From positions 114,322-178,321 of the forward strand of contig NZ_LGCL01000023.1 in the NCBI RefSeq assembly GCF_001306115.1: a stretch of DNA of 64,000 bases. Direction: 5' to 3'. The position numbers and the translations under genes are program-made. The notes under the pieces were generated by a model that made no database searches, had not been told where the DNA came from, and was given only the letters and a program-made list of their open reading frames with translations. Within the stretch, counting starts at the first letter, position 1. Every line of letters starts with the position of its first letter. Positions 44,263 to 52,938 of this stretch are shown here, piece after piece. This DNA is from Ornatilinea apprima (GTDB lineage: Bacteria > Chloroflexota > Anaerolineae > Anaerolineales > Anaerolineaceae).

Positions 44263-45240
44263 TTATTTTTGGAATAATTTATCCTTGCGGCCTTCGTAGG
44301 GTTGATCAATCATTAACGGCTTTAAGAAAGCAATCGCCTTATCCAGACCGTCCGCGCGAGACATGATTACATCTTCATGCTCATAAGAAAATACTCCCGT
44401 GTATCCGGTGATGAACAACTCGGAAATTACGCTCTTCCAGTTGATCGACCCCCACCCCGGAATGCGGAACCGGAAGGACCGGTCGATTGTGCCCCAATCG
44501 CGCTGCAGCATCCAATACCCGCCACGCATAAGGTTGTGTTCAACAATTTCACAATCCTTGGCATGAACCAGCACGATTCTGTCCCCAATTTCATCGATAT
44601 AACTGCCCAGATTGATGCCCGTGTATAAGATGTTTGCCGGGTCGAAATTAATTGCAAAAGAAGGGTGGTAGTCACAAAGGGACAGGCATCGTTTTGTGGT
44701 GTGAATATCGTAAATAATATTGTTGGGGTGCGGTTCAAACGCAACTTTAATGCCGTATTCCGCATATTTATCAAATATCGGCACCCAGTTTTGGACAAAG
44801 GCTTCCTCTTCTTCTCTCCAACCATCTGGATATGGCCAATCGTTGAAGCGGCCAAAGTTCCCAATTCCAGAAAAAGCCACAACAGCCGGCACCTCTAACG
44901 CATTCGCCAGCCTAGCGCATTTAAGCATGCTTTCGGTACCAAATTGAACCTGCTCGGCGGGCGTGCCATTGCAGATACTGGCCAGGTCCTTGCCATGAGG
45001 ACCCAGCACCAAAGGAGAATCTGCATGATTAGAAATACCGGAAATAATCAGCCCGGCGTCTTCAACTTGTTTTTTTAATTTTTTCGCGTTTCCCCCGCGC
45101 AGCATCTCATCAACATCCATCTGGCCATTATCGGTATAGGCGGGAATTTCTACTGCTTCGTACCCCTTTTTTGCGACCATTTCGACCACTTCAAAAAGCG
45201 GTAATTCCGAGTAATTGATGGTACAAAATCCAACTTTCAT
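44263..45240 (-). CDS. Second TIM-barrel sugar isomerase/epimerase-like protein
   Basis: A 325-residue member of the xylose-isomerase-like barrel superfamily: KKGYEAVEIPAY, the Glu in AFEPHPNN, INFDPANILYTG, LVHAKDCE and FSYEHED supply probable metal-binding residues. It shares only the fold with the barrel at 30526. The ATG overlaps the kinase stop (ATGA), so the two are translationally coupled. An epimerase or isomerase feeding the kinase is the simple reading. Confidence 0.82.
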   Translation of the reverse strand: MKVGFCTINYSELPLFEVVEMVAKKGYEAVEIPAYTDNGQMDVDEMLRGGNAKKLKKQVEDAGLIISGISNHADSPLVLGPHGKDLASICNGTPAEQVQFGTESMLKCARLANALEVPAVVAFSGIGNFGRFNDWPYPDGWREEEEAFVQNWVPIFDKYAEYGIKVAFEPHPNNIIYDIHTTKRCLSLCDYHPSFAINFDPANILYTGINLGSYIDEIGDRIVLVHAKDCEIVEHNLMRGGYWMLQRDWGTIDRSFRFRIPGWGSINWKSVISELFITGYTGVFSYEHEDVIMSRADGLDKAIAFLKPLMIDQPYEGRKDKLFQK

Positions 45241-46775
45241 TGCTCTCTCTCCATTCTTTCTAATATTTTTTCTGCTTTCATGTTGTCATGAATAATTGCT
45301 AAAGCCGTGATCCATTCTAAAAACCATTTTGAGATGGTGCTGTATTGATCACGATTTTCTGCAATTGGGTCAAATGATTTCTTTACTTGAAACAACGTAT
45401 CGAGAGGCGCATAATCTTGCCAGAAGCCCGCTCCTCGGATCGCGATGGCAGCCGCGCCCAGCGAGGCGGCATCTTGATCCACATTGGCAACAATAATCTT
45501 CTTGTTATAGATATCCGCAAAAATCTGCATCCAAAAATCACTTTTCGCGCCACCCCCGCAGATGATCATCGTGTCATTCGACACAATCATGGAGTCAATG
45601 ATTTTGAGACAGAGGTTCAGACTAAACGCCACCCCCTCCAGAATAGCCCGGAGAATATCGCTTCTTGCATTTGACAGTTTCAAGCCAAAGAAAGCCCCCT
45701 GCAGTTCTTCGCTTGGTTCCTGTGAACTTCCGCCAGCCATCGAAGGGTTGAACATGATGCCATTAGCCCCCACCGGCGACTTTGCTGCAAGCTCATTCAT
45801 CTGGTTATATGGGTCTATGGATAGGTCCGGGCAGAAGTTTTCTTTGGCCCAGCGGTAAGTATTGGCTGCCGCAAAGATCGATACGGCGGATGTGTAATAT
45901 CCTCTTTCGACATGCGCAAAAACAAATGGCAGCTTTTTTGGATCTAGAATCGGTTTATTGCTCGAAACAGCGATCCAAGCAGAAGAACCCAATGAGGTAT
46001 AGACTCTGCCATTGCCTATACCTGTTGTGCCGAGTGCCATGCAAGAATTGTCCACTCCACCGCAGATCACTTCCGTGCCCACGCAAAGTCCGCACATTTC
46101 GGCCGCTTCTGGCGTTACCCTGCCAACCAACGAATACGAATCCTTCGGCTCTATGAACAGACTGTGTGATAAACCTGAAGCGTCGATAAAAGAATCACTG
46201 TATCGCCAATTTTCCAGTTCAAAAACGCCACTACCCGATGCATACGAATAGTCTGTGGCAACCTGACCAGTCAAACAATAATTGATATAGTCCTTGCTCC
46301 CAAGCACCGATTTGGTCTTAGAGAAAATATCTAGACAATGTTTCTTCAACCACATCAACTTAAAAACAGCGTATGTCTCTGGCGGATCACCGTTACCAGT
46401 GGTCATATACCATTGCTGATAATCCACCTGCGCAAAGAACTCTGTGGCTTCCGCTTTTGCCCGTCTGTCGGACCAAATCGGAACGCTTTCTACCAGCAGT
46501 TCGCCGTGCTGACCAATTGGCACCGATACGAGGCTATGACCACTCGCCGCCACTGCCGCAATGCAGGCGGGGTCAACTCCGCTAGTCTGGATAAGTTTCC
46601 TAGTTGAAATGCAAACAGCATCCCACCAGTCCAGCGGACGTTGTTCGTGCCAATCCGGTTTGGGATAATAGGTTTGGTAAGGATGAAAAATAAACCCTTC
46701 CGATGTGCCATCTATTCGATACAACCCGGCCTTCAGTCCTCCTGTACCCAAGTCATAAGAAATCACATATTGCAT
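45237..46775 (-). CDS. FGGY-family carbohydrate kinase (xylulokinase-like)
   Basis: A 512-residue kinase: N-terminal phosphate loop SYDLGTGGLKAGLY, HEQRPLDWW, SVPIWSDRRAKAE, GGVDNSCMALGTTGIGNGR, and the adenosine motif IICGGGAKSDFWMQIFADI with DAASLGAAAIA. Typical length. First gene of the minus-strand island operon, coupled to the barrel protein by a 4-base overlap. AAGGA lies about ten bases from the ATG. The substrate is probably a ketose or a deoxy-ketose, given the DeoC-type aldolase in the operon. Confidence 0.88.
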   Translation of the reverse strand: MQYVISYDLGTGGLKAGLYRIDGTSEGFIFHPYQTYYPKPDWHEQRPLDWWDAVCISTRKLIQTSGVDPACIAAVAASGHSLVSVPIGQHGELLVESVPIWSDRRAKAEATEFFAQVDYQQWYMTTGNGDPPETYAVFKLMWLKKHCLDIFSKTKSVLGSKDYINYCLTGQVATDYSYASGSGVFELENWRYSDSFIDASGLSHSLFIEPKDSYSLVGRVTPEAAEMCGLCVGTEVICGGVDNSCMALGTTGIGNGRVYTSLGSSAWIAVSSNKPILDPKKLPFVFAHVERGYYTSAVSIFAAANTYRWAKENFCPDLSIDPYNQMNELAAKSPVGANGIMFNPSMAGGSSQEPSEELQGAFFGLKLSNARSDILRAILEGVAFSLNLCLKIIDSMIVSNDTMIICGGGAKSDFWMQIFADIYNKKIIVANVDQDAASLGAAAIAIRGAGFWQDYAPLDTLFQVKKSFDPIAENRDQYSTISKWFLEWITALAIIHDNMKAEKILERMEREQ

Positions 46776-46835
46776 GGCGGCGACTTTTCCTTTACAAACC
46801 CTTAAACACGCAGAATTCCAGCAAGAGATTCTGTT

Positions 46836-47006
46836 CTAATCATCTTCAGTCCAATGGTTACTGGTCATTTCACAGCCCCTAGTCGCCCAAATTTTGAGTG
46901 GCAAAGGGTCTTTACGATAAAGCATAAATGAAATGGCTGTTAATCTACCGCCATACTTCTGCCAATGAATCGCCGCTTTCTCTTGTCGTTGGTTTGCGCT
47001 TTTTTT
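46836..47006 (-). pseudogene. Possible C-terminal gene remnant at the right island border
   Basis: A minus-strand frame of about 55 codons enters from the right repeat and ends with TAG at 46836, reading ...LTAISFMLYRKDPLPLKIWATRGCEMTSN.... It has no start of its own and looks protein-like, as if a gene had been cut when the island formed. No family is recognised; a former mobility gene is only speculation. The rest of 46776-47007 shows no gene. Confidence 0.3.
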
Positions 47007-47007
47007 T

Positions 47008-47073
47008 AATGAACTGCGCTATTACCGCAACGGCGGATTGCTGCACACCATCTTGAGAGATTATTTACAGTAA
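47008..47073 (+). repeat. 66-bp direct repeat, right copy
   Basis: Exact copy of the last 22 codons of acnA (NELRYYRN...RDYLQ and stop), without the rest of the gene. It is preceded by a T-run and followed by DNA that suits the native acnA downstream region. Read as the right attachment site of the island. Confidence 0.95.
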
Positions 47074-47100
47074 AGCCGGCATTCCTCCACAGGAAATAGA

Positions 47101-47137
47101 AACGGTCTGGGTGAAGTGAATTCACCCAGACCGTTTT
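47101..47137. terminator. Terminator, probably the original one of acnA
   Basis: A perfect 15-bp stem (47101-47115 with 47121-47135) around a 5-base loop, followed by TTTT. It lies 27 bases after the right repeat, the expected place for an acnA terminator before the island came in. On the minus strand it may also serve the decarboxylase gene ending at 47170. Confidence 0.8.
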
Positions 47138-47169
47138 AACTTCAAATGGTGAGAACCTGTTGGCAGCGA

Positions 47170-48570
47170 TCAGCCTTGCGCTTCTTCTCTAGCCTTCACA
47201 AACGCTGCCACGCTGCGGTCAATATCCTCCGCCGTGGTAGCCCACGAGCAAACGCTGACGCGCATGACCGGAGTGTTGTGCCAGTTGCCCGCGCCGCACC
47301 AGCACTCCCCCGCCCTTTGCAATTTCTGAAGCGTGGAAGTTGTCTCTTCGGGAGTATCGCAGGCGATCAGCACCTGGTTAAAAACCACCTCGTTCAAAAC
47401 GCGGAAACCCTGCGCGCGCATCTGGTCCGCGAACTGGCGGGCACGCTGGCACAATCCGTCCACCAGCTCTTCCACGCCGCTCTTGCCGAGAATTTTCAGG
47501 GTGGCCCAAATCTCCAGGGAACGGCCGCGACGCGACATCTCAGGAGTGTAGAGCATACCGTCGCGGTTTTCGCTATACAAGATGTAAGCACCGGTCGCCT
47601 GCAGCGCGGATACCAGCGCGTCGCGGTGCTTGCAGAGCGCGATGCCGCTGTCATAGGGAGTGTTGAGCGTCTTATGCGCGTCCACCGACCAGGAATCAGC
47701 CTTCTCCAGCCCGCGGGTAAGGTGGCGCTGGTTGGCGGAGGCTGCCGCCCAAAGTCCAAACGCGCCGTCCACATGCACCCAGGCACCCGCCGCGTTAGCC
47801 TTGTCGCACAGCTCATCCAGCGGATCAAAGGACCCCGAATTGACGTTGCCGGCTTGCAGAATGACCAGGGTATTGCTGTCCAATTTGGGGAGTTGGCTCA
47901 CCAGCATGCGGCCCTGCTCATCCACCGGCGCCAGCTCAACGCGTTCCTTGCCCAGCCCCAGCAGAGCCAGCGCCTTAAAGACGGTGCTGTGCGCCTCCGC
48001 GCCCACAACCACGCGGATCGGCGGCGCGCCAAACAGGCCCTGGGCATTCACGTCCCAGCCGGCGCGTTTGAGAAGTTCATAACGCGCGGCGGCCAGCCCG
48101 CACACAATCGCCATGGAAGAGCCGCTGACGAATCCCGCCACCGTCTGCGGGGGCAGCCCGAACAATTCCACCAGCCATTTTTCACTGACCGCTTCCAGTT
48201 TCGCCATGATGGGCGAGGAGACATATAAGGCGGTGAGCTGATCCCAAACGTCGCCAAGCCATTTGGCCGCCATCACCGGCGGAAAAACACTGCCAACAAC
48301 AAACCCAAAGTAACGGCCGCCGGTGCTGGTAACCGCGGCTGGCGATCCATACTCATGCAGCATGCGCAGCATTTCTGCCGGATCGCCGGGCAGCTCGGTG
48401 AGCGGCTCGTCAAACACACTTAAGTTTTTCAGAGCGGCTTCGCTGGGAAAAACGTTTCGCTTAAAAGCACGGGCCATATAATCATAAGCATAGGATTTTG
48501 CCTGTTCAAACAAGTCCCGCTCTTGCGCGAGACGCAGCATTTTTGCTTGCATACCACTTGCTTTCGCCAT
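47170..48570 (-). CDS. PLP-dependent group II decarboxylase
   Basis: A 466-residue enzyme of the glutamate/aromatic amino-acid decarboxylase fold. The PLP Lys is in SWSVDAHKTLNTPYDSG, cofactor contacts in HVDGAFGLWAA and FVSGSSMAIVCGLAAAR, and AEAHSTVFKAL is also typical. It starts with a short helical N-terminus; AGGAGA precedes the ATG. Substrate specificity is not readable. Low AT content and position beyond the right repeat make it part of the old chromosome. Confidence 0.85.
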   Translation of the reverse strand: MAKASGMQAKMLRLAQERDLFEQAKSYAYDYMARAFKRNVFPSEAALKNLSVFDEPLTELPGDPAEMLRMLHEYGSPAAVTSTGGRYFGFVVGSVFPPVMAAKWLGDVWDQLTALYVSSPIMAKLEAVSEKWLVELFGLPPQTVAGFVSGSSMAIVCGLAAARYELLKRAGWDVNAQGLFGAPPIRVVVGAEAHSTVFKALALLGLGKERVELAPVDEQGRMLVSQLPKLDSNTLVILQAGNVNSGSFDPLDELCDKANAAGAWVHVDGAFGLWAAASANQRHLTRGLEKADSWSVDAHKTLNTPYDSGIALCKHRDALVSALQATGAYILYSENRDGMLYTPEMSRRGRSLEIWATLKILGKSGVEELVDGLCQRARQFADQMRAQGFRVLNEVVFNQVLIACDTPEETTSTLQKLQRAGECWCGAGNWHNTPVMRVSVCSWATTAEDIDRSVAAFVKAREEAQG

Positions 48571-48616
48571 TGGAATGTCTCCTGGAAGAGGTTCAACTTC
48601 TTATTGATCAATGCGG

Positions 48617-48647
48617 AGGAACTGCCCGCGTGTAGCGGGCAGTTCCT
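48617..48647 (-). terminator. Hairpin after the DJ-1/PfpI gene
   Basis: A perfect 13-bp stem (48617-48629 with 48635-48647) with a 5-base loop lies between the DJ-1/PfpI stop and the decarboxylase start. There is no clear T-run, so it may only stabilise the message end. Confidence 0.5.
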
Positions 48648-48704
48648 AAGTGTATCATCGAATATGGGGATTTGTGCGATGAGCCGTTGCTTTTAGCCCA
48701 GGCG

Positions 48705-49235
48705 CTATGACTCTTGTAAGGCTTTGACCAGCTCGCGGTTGAAATCGGGGATATCGGCGACCACACGCCCCCAGACCAGGTTACCGCTGCGGAAAGCAGG
48801 CTCGTCGCGCCAATTGGCGCCAGCATTGAGCAGATCATCTTTGATGCCTTCGCTGCCGGTAGAATCGTGTCCCTTCACGATGCCGGCGCTGATCCCCACC
48901 AGACCGGCGTGACAGATCATGCCAATGATCTTCTTCTGAGCATTCATCTCACGCAGAATGCGCTTGACGTGCTCATCGCGGCGGATCTTGTCCGGCGCCC
49001 AGCCGCCTGGCACAATCACCGCGTCGAATTGGCCGGTATCCACCTGATCAAAACCAATGTCGGCTTTGCCATCCAGGCAGTTGCCATGCTTGCCAAAGTA
49101 GACTTTGCCTGCCTTCTCACCGGCCACCACCACCTCGGCATGTTCTTCTTGCAGGCGCATGATGGGCACATAAAATTCCAGCTCCTCAAAACCGGGGCCA
49201 ATTAAATAGAGAATCTTTTTGCCTTTTAAGGACAT
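48705..49235 (-). CDS. DJ-1/PfpI-family protein
   Basis: A 176-residue class I glutamine-amidotransferase-like protein. The nucleophile Cys is in MICHAGLVG, with a conserved acidic residue in GPGFEELEF, and VIVPGGWAPDKIR completes the pattern. It resembles PfpI/YhbO-type deglycases or proteases. ATG 49235 is preferred over 49262 because AAGGAAGG lies seven bases upstream. Confidence 0.9.
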   Translation of the reverse strand: MSLKGKKILYLIGPGFEELEFYVPIMRLQEEHAEVVVAGEKAGKVYFGKHGNCLDGKADIGFDQVDTGQFDAVIVPGGWAPDKIRRDEHVKRILREMNAQKKIIGMICHAGLVGISAGIVKGHDSTGSEGIKDDLLNAGANWRDEPAFRSGNLVWGRVVADIPDFNRELVKALQES

Positions 49236-49362
49236 TTGGACACCTTCCTTGGGTTGATTCAAAAATTTATCTACTCATATCTTACCTGTGAATTTCGACC
49301 CAGGCAACCTGGCTTGTTGTACAATTGGGAACATGCCACTCGAATTCAAAAACGAGGAGACC

Positions 49363-50964
49363 ATGACCGAAAAACTTGAGCAAGAAAAAACCTCGGAACG
49401 CACCGGTAGCATCGCGCGATCAACGTTGATCGTGATGGTGGGCTGGGCGGCTTCGATTGTGATTGGCCTGTTTCGCCAGCGCATCATCGCCGGGCAGTTT
49501 GGCACCGGCGCCGAGCTGGACGCGTTCACCGCCGCAAATGTGATTCCGGAGCTGATTTTCACCATGCTGTCCGGCGGGGCATTGAGCTTTGCGTTTATGC
49601 CCGTGTACACTCAGTTCCTAGAAAAAAAAGAAGCGGGCGATTCGAACCATCTGTTCAGCAAAGTTGTTAACCTGATCTTCTTGCTGGTAACCGCCGCCTC
49701 TATTGTGGTGGCGCTGGCCGCCCCCTGGCTGGTCACGGCGCGTTGGGGCGTGGGCGCGCAGTACCCACCGGAGATCCAGGCGCTGACTATGCAGTTAATG
49801 CGTGTGCTGCTGCTCTCGACCATTTTGTTTTCTGTGAGCGGCATCCTGACGGCGGTGCTGTACGCACACCAGCATTTTCTCATCCCATCTCTGCTGCCAT
49901 CCATGTACAGCCTGGGAATCATTGGCGGAGCGCTTTTCCTGGTGCCAAGCATGGGCATTTTTGGCATTGCCTGGGGCGCGGTGATCGGCGCGCTGCTGCA
50001 TTTGCTGATCCAGATTCCTGGACTGCTAATTTTTAAGGTACGCTGGCAGCCAGTGTTGGGGTGGGACGCGGGCGTACGCCGTGTGGCAATCTTAATGGCG
50101 CCGCGCATTATCGACCTGCTAATGGCACGCGCCAGTATCAACTGGCTGAACGCCACCCTCAGCTCGCGGCTGGGAGAGGGTCGGCTGGCGTCTCTGGATT
50201 TTGCTTACCGTTTAATGAACATGCCCTGGACGCTGATCGGCACAGCCATCGGCATCGCCGTGTTCCCCACCATGGCGGCCCTGGCCGCCCAAAAAGACAC
50301 CGGAGCGCAACGTCGGGCGTTAAGCGGCTCGCTGCGGGCGATATTAACGCTGGCTATTCCGGCCGCGGTGGGGCTGATTGTGCTGGGCAAGCCCATCATC
50401 CGCCTGCTGTTTGAAGGCGGCGAATTCACCGCCGACAGCACTAACATGGTGTATTACGCGCTGCGTTTTTACGCCATCGCGCTGATTTCACAATCCATGT
50501 TGGAAGTGGTGGTGCGGGCGTTTGCCGCGCAGCAGGATACTTACACACCCCTGTATGTCTCGTTCTTCACTACCTTGTTGAATATTGGGCTGGCGGTTTG
50601 GCTGGCGCGACCCATCAGCGCGGGCGGATTGGAGCAGGGTGGGCCGGCGTTGGCCAACGGCGTGGCGGTGTTGATCGAAGCGCTCACCGGTCTGGTCATT
50701 TTGAGCATCCGCTGGAAGGGCGTCGACGCGCGGCGCATTGGCCTGGACGCGCTGAAAGCGCTCATCGCGGCCGGTTTGATGGCGGCGGTGATCGAGGGCG
50801 TGCGCGCCTGGCTGGCCCCCGGCGACATCATGCTGATCGTGATCGGCGGCGGAGCGGGAGCCTTGGTTTACTTTGGCTCTGCGCTGCTGATGGGGATTAA
50901 AGAGATCAAAGACATCCCAATGGCGATGGTGAAGAAGTTTATGCCTGCTAAAGCAGGCAATTAA
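49363..50964 (+). CDS. murJ: MurJ-like lipid II flippase
   Basis: A 533-residue membrane protein with about 14 helices of the MVF/MviN fold. The N-terminal segment RSTLIVMVGWAASIVIGLFRQRIIAGQFGTGAELDAFTAA and GGALSFAFMPVYTQFLEK are the family signatures; GTAIGIAVFPTMAALAA and FYAIALISQSMLEVVVRAFAA follow. ATG 49363 has GAGGAG three bases upstream, while the longer frame from 49288 has none. It would move peptidoglycan precursor across the membrane. A terminator follows. Confidence 0.92.
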   Translation: MTEKLEQEKTSERTGSIARSTLIVMVGWAASIVIGLFRQRIIAGQFGTGAELDAFTAANVIPELIFTMLSGGALSFAFMPVYTQFLEKKEAGDSNHLFSKVVNLIFLLVTAASIVVALAAPWLVTARWGVGAQYPPEIQALTMQLMRVLLLSTILFSVSGILTAVLYAHQHFLIPSLLPSMYSLGIIGGALFLVPSMGIFGIAWGAVIGALLHLLIQIPGLLIFKVRWQPVLGWDAGVRRVAILMAPRIIDLLMARASINWLNATLSSRLGEGRLASLDFAYRLMNMPWTLIGTAIGIAVFPTMAALAAQKDTGAQRRALSGSLRAILTLAIPAAVGLIVLGKPIIRLLFEGGEFTADSTNMVYYALRFYAIALISQSMLEVVVRAFAAQQDTYTPLYVSFFTTLLNIGLAVWLARPISAGGLEQGGPALANGVAVLIEALTGLVILSIRWKGVDARRIGLDALKALIAAGLMAAVIEGVRAWLAPGDIMLIVIGGGAGALVYFGSALLMGIKEIKDIPMAMVKKFMPAKAGN

Positions 50965-50986
50965 AAAATCACTGATTAGAATAGGA

Positions 50987-51026
50987 GCAACTGTCCTCGT
51001 ACCTTAAAGGACAGTTGCTTGTTTTT
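50987..51026 (+). terminator. Terminator after murJ
   Basis: GCAACTGTCC (50987-50996) pairs with GGACAGTTGC (51009-51018), then TTGTTTTT. A second small hairpin, GCCTGC/GCAGGC, overlaps the murJ stop. Confidence 0.85.
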
Positions 51027-51166
51027 AATAACTGAATCATTTTTTGGATAGAAAATTTATTCTAAGTCGACTAAGGCAAACCTGTCCAGGATTATCACCC
51101 CCCTTAGTGAACACCGCCTTACCTTTTTGGGTTTATCTTTTCTATATCAATTCAGAAAAGCAATTT

Positions 51167-52000
51167 TTACTCTTTTACAGCACCACTTGTCAGACCCATA
51201 ACAATGAACCTTTGAGCAAACATGATCAGGAGTAACACGGGCAGGATAACCGCACTTGCCACTGCGCATGCTTGTCCCCATTCAATTCTTGTATCTGTAA
51301 TAAACGCGGCTACCGCTACCGGTAAAGTCTTTGTCCTGGATCCTGCTAATATCGCGGGGTACAAAAAAGAATTCCAAGTTGTAATAAAGGTCAAAATCGC
51401 AGTGGATGCCACACCGGGAGCCGCCAACGGTAAAACAACTCGTGTTAATGCACCCAATTTTGTACACCCATCCACCATTGCACTATCTTCCAGGTCCTTC
51501 GGTATCGAAACGAAATATCCGTGCAAAACCCAGGTTGAAAATGGAATGGTTAGAGCTGTAAAAATGATCATCAACCCCAATGGTGTATCTTGAATTTTTA
51601 ATTGCCCATAAAGCATATAAAGCGGAATTGCATAAGCGATTCCGGGGATAGTATAAAAAACCAATAAACTCATTAAAAGACCGGTTTTTCCTCTAAATCT
51701 AAATCGTGCAGTTGCATAAGCAGCTAACGTGCTAATTACGGTAGCGACGAAAATTGAAACTGTGGTTACCCTTAAACTCACAAATAGATACTTGTAATAA
51801 GCCCCTTCGACGAAGGTTTTTATATAATTTTGAAGCGTTGGCTTAAATATCCATATTGGCGGTATTGCAAAAGTGTCTTGCGGCTGCTTAAGCGATGTCA
51901 TTAACATCCAGAAAATTGGAAACATAAAGAAAACGAGAGCGCACGCCAAAAAAGTGTAGCTAAGAGTATCTCCTATTAATTTGGTGAATTTACGCTGCAT
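51167..52000 (-). CDS. Sugar ABC transporter permease (MalG type), second cluster
   Basis: A 277-residue CUT1 permease with six helices; the EAA-loop reads MVDGCTKLGALTRVVLPLAAPGVASTAILTF. Last gene of the seven-gene DeoR operon. As in the island, no importer ATPase is encoded nearby, so a shared one is implied. Confidence 0.92.
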   Translation of the reverse strand: MQRKFTKLIGDTLSYTFLACALVFFMFPIFWMLMTSLKQPQDTFAIPPIWIFKPTLQNYIKTFVEGAYYKYLFVSLRVTTVSIFVATVISTLAAYATARFRFRGKTGLLMSLLVFYTIPGIAYAIPLYMLYGQLKIQDTPLGLMIIFTALTIPFSTWVLHGYFVSIPKDLEDSAMVDGCTKLGALTRVVLPLAAPGVASTAILTFITTWNSFLYPAILAGSRTKTLPVAVAAFITDTRIEWGQACAVASAVILPVLLLIMFAQRFIVMGLTSGAVKE

Positions 52001-52002
52001 CC

Positions 52003-52878
52003 TTATTCCCTTTCTGGAAGCTTGATTGAGCGGATGTAAAAAATTGATATTAAGATCGTAATCAACGCCAACACCCAGGAAATTGCAGAAGCATAACCTA
52101 AAAAGAAATTCCTAAATCCTTTCGTGTAAGCATAAACGCCCAATGTAAGTGAGCTTATTCCAGGCCCCCCACCCGTCAGCGCATATACCTGGTCAAAAAC
52201 CTTGATCGAATCCATAGTCCTTAACAGCAGAACAACAAGGATCATTGGCCTTAACCAAGGAATAGTAATAAACCGCATCTTGTTAATTGCCCCAGCACCA
52301 TCAATTTCTGCCGCTTCATACTGTTCTTTCGGGATTGATTGTAATCCCGCCAAAAGTAACAGCATCACAAACGGAGTATATTGCCAAATATCAACAATCA
52401 TACATGAGAGGAGCGCAGTTTTGGGATTACCCGTCCATACTTGTGTGGGTAGATTTAATTGCGTTGCAAAATAATTGATAATGCCAAAATCAGGATTATA
52501 CATAAACCGCCACATGATTCCAGAAACAATTGGAGAAGCAAGCATAGGAACCATCAGCAATCCACGCACAATTGCCCTTCCCGGAAAATCTTTATTAAGA
52601 ATATTTGCAAAGATGAAACCCAAAGTCATTTCAACAAGTATGACAATGAGGGCAAATTCGAATGTATTTTGAAGTGCTGTGTAAAAAGTGCTGTCATTAA
52701 GAATTTCTAGATAATTTTTTAACCCAATGAAGCGTAAACCTCTGGCAATGGTGTAAGAGAAAAAGCTTAATCGAAATGTAGATAGTAATGGATAAACTAA
52801 GACGACCGCGATCACTATTATGGCGGGAGCCAAAAATTGGAATGTTTCAATTCGCTTTCTAATTGACTTCGAGATCAT
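52003..52878 (-). CDS. Sugar ABC transporter permease (MalF type), second cluster
   Basis: A 291-residue CUT1 permease; the EAA-loop reads EIDGAGAINKMRFITIPWLRPMILVVLLL. ATG 52878 is chosen over TTG 52890 because GGAG lies six bases upstream. Its stop is two bases from the next start. Confidence 0.92.
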   Translation of the reverse strand: MISKSIRKRIETFQFLAPAIIVIAVVLVYPLLSTFRLSFFSYTIARGLRFIGLKNYLEILNDSTFYTALQNTFEFALIVILVEMTLGFIFANILNKDFPGRAIVRGLLMVPMLASPIVSGIMWRFMYNPDFGIINYFATQLNLPTQVWTGNPKTALLSCMIVDIWQYTPFVMLLLLAGLQSIPKEQYEAAEIDGAGAINKMRFITIPWLRPMILVVLLLRTMDSIKVFDQVYALTGGGPGISSLTLGVYAYTKGFRNFFLGYASAISWVLALITILISIFYIRSIKLPERE

Positions 52879-52892
52879 TCGTTGCTCCAAAG

Positions 52893-52927
52893 ACGAGCCT
52901 GGCGAAACAGTATTCCGCCAGGCTCGT
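52893..52927 (-). other. Stem-loop between sugar-binding and permease genes, second cluster
   Basis: A perfect 12-bp stem (52893-52904 with 52916-52927) without a T-run, in the same operon position as the stems at 24080 and 33317. Confidence 0.65.
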
Positions 52928-52938
52928 GAGGATCAGGA

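Larger units (their letters stand above)
30132..47073. mobile_element. Catabolic genomic island inserted at the acnA 3' end
   Basis: About 16.8 kb of AT-richer DNA lies between two perfect 66-bp copies of the acnA 3' end. It holds an ABC sugar importer, sugar-modifying enzymes, kinases and its own regulators in three transcription blocks. The terminator that fits acnA lies just beyond the right copy. No integrase, transposase or conjugation gene is visible, so the element is either decayed or was mobilised in trans. A tandem duplication followed by rearrangement is a less simple alternative. Confidence 0.75.

Noticed and set aside
47146..48228. 360-codon plus-strand frame over the PLP decarboxylase gene
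   Set aside because: It is antisense to a gene with a clear PLP-Lys motif and ribosome site; its product is Arg/Gln/His-rich shadow sequence of GC-rich DNA.
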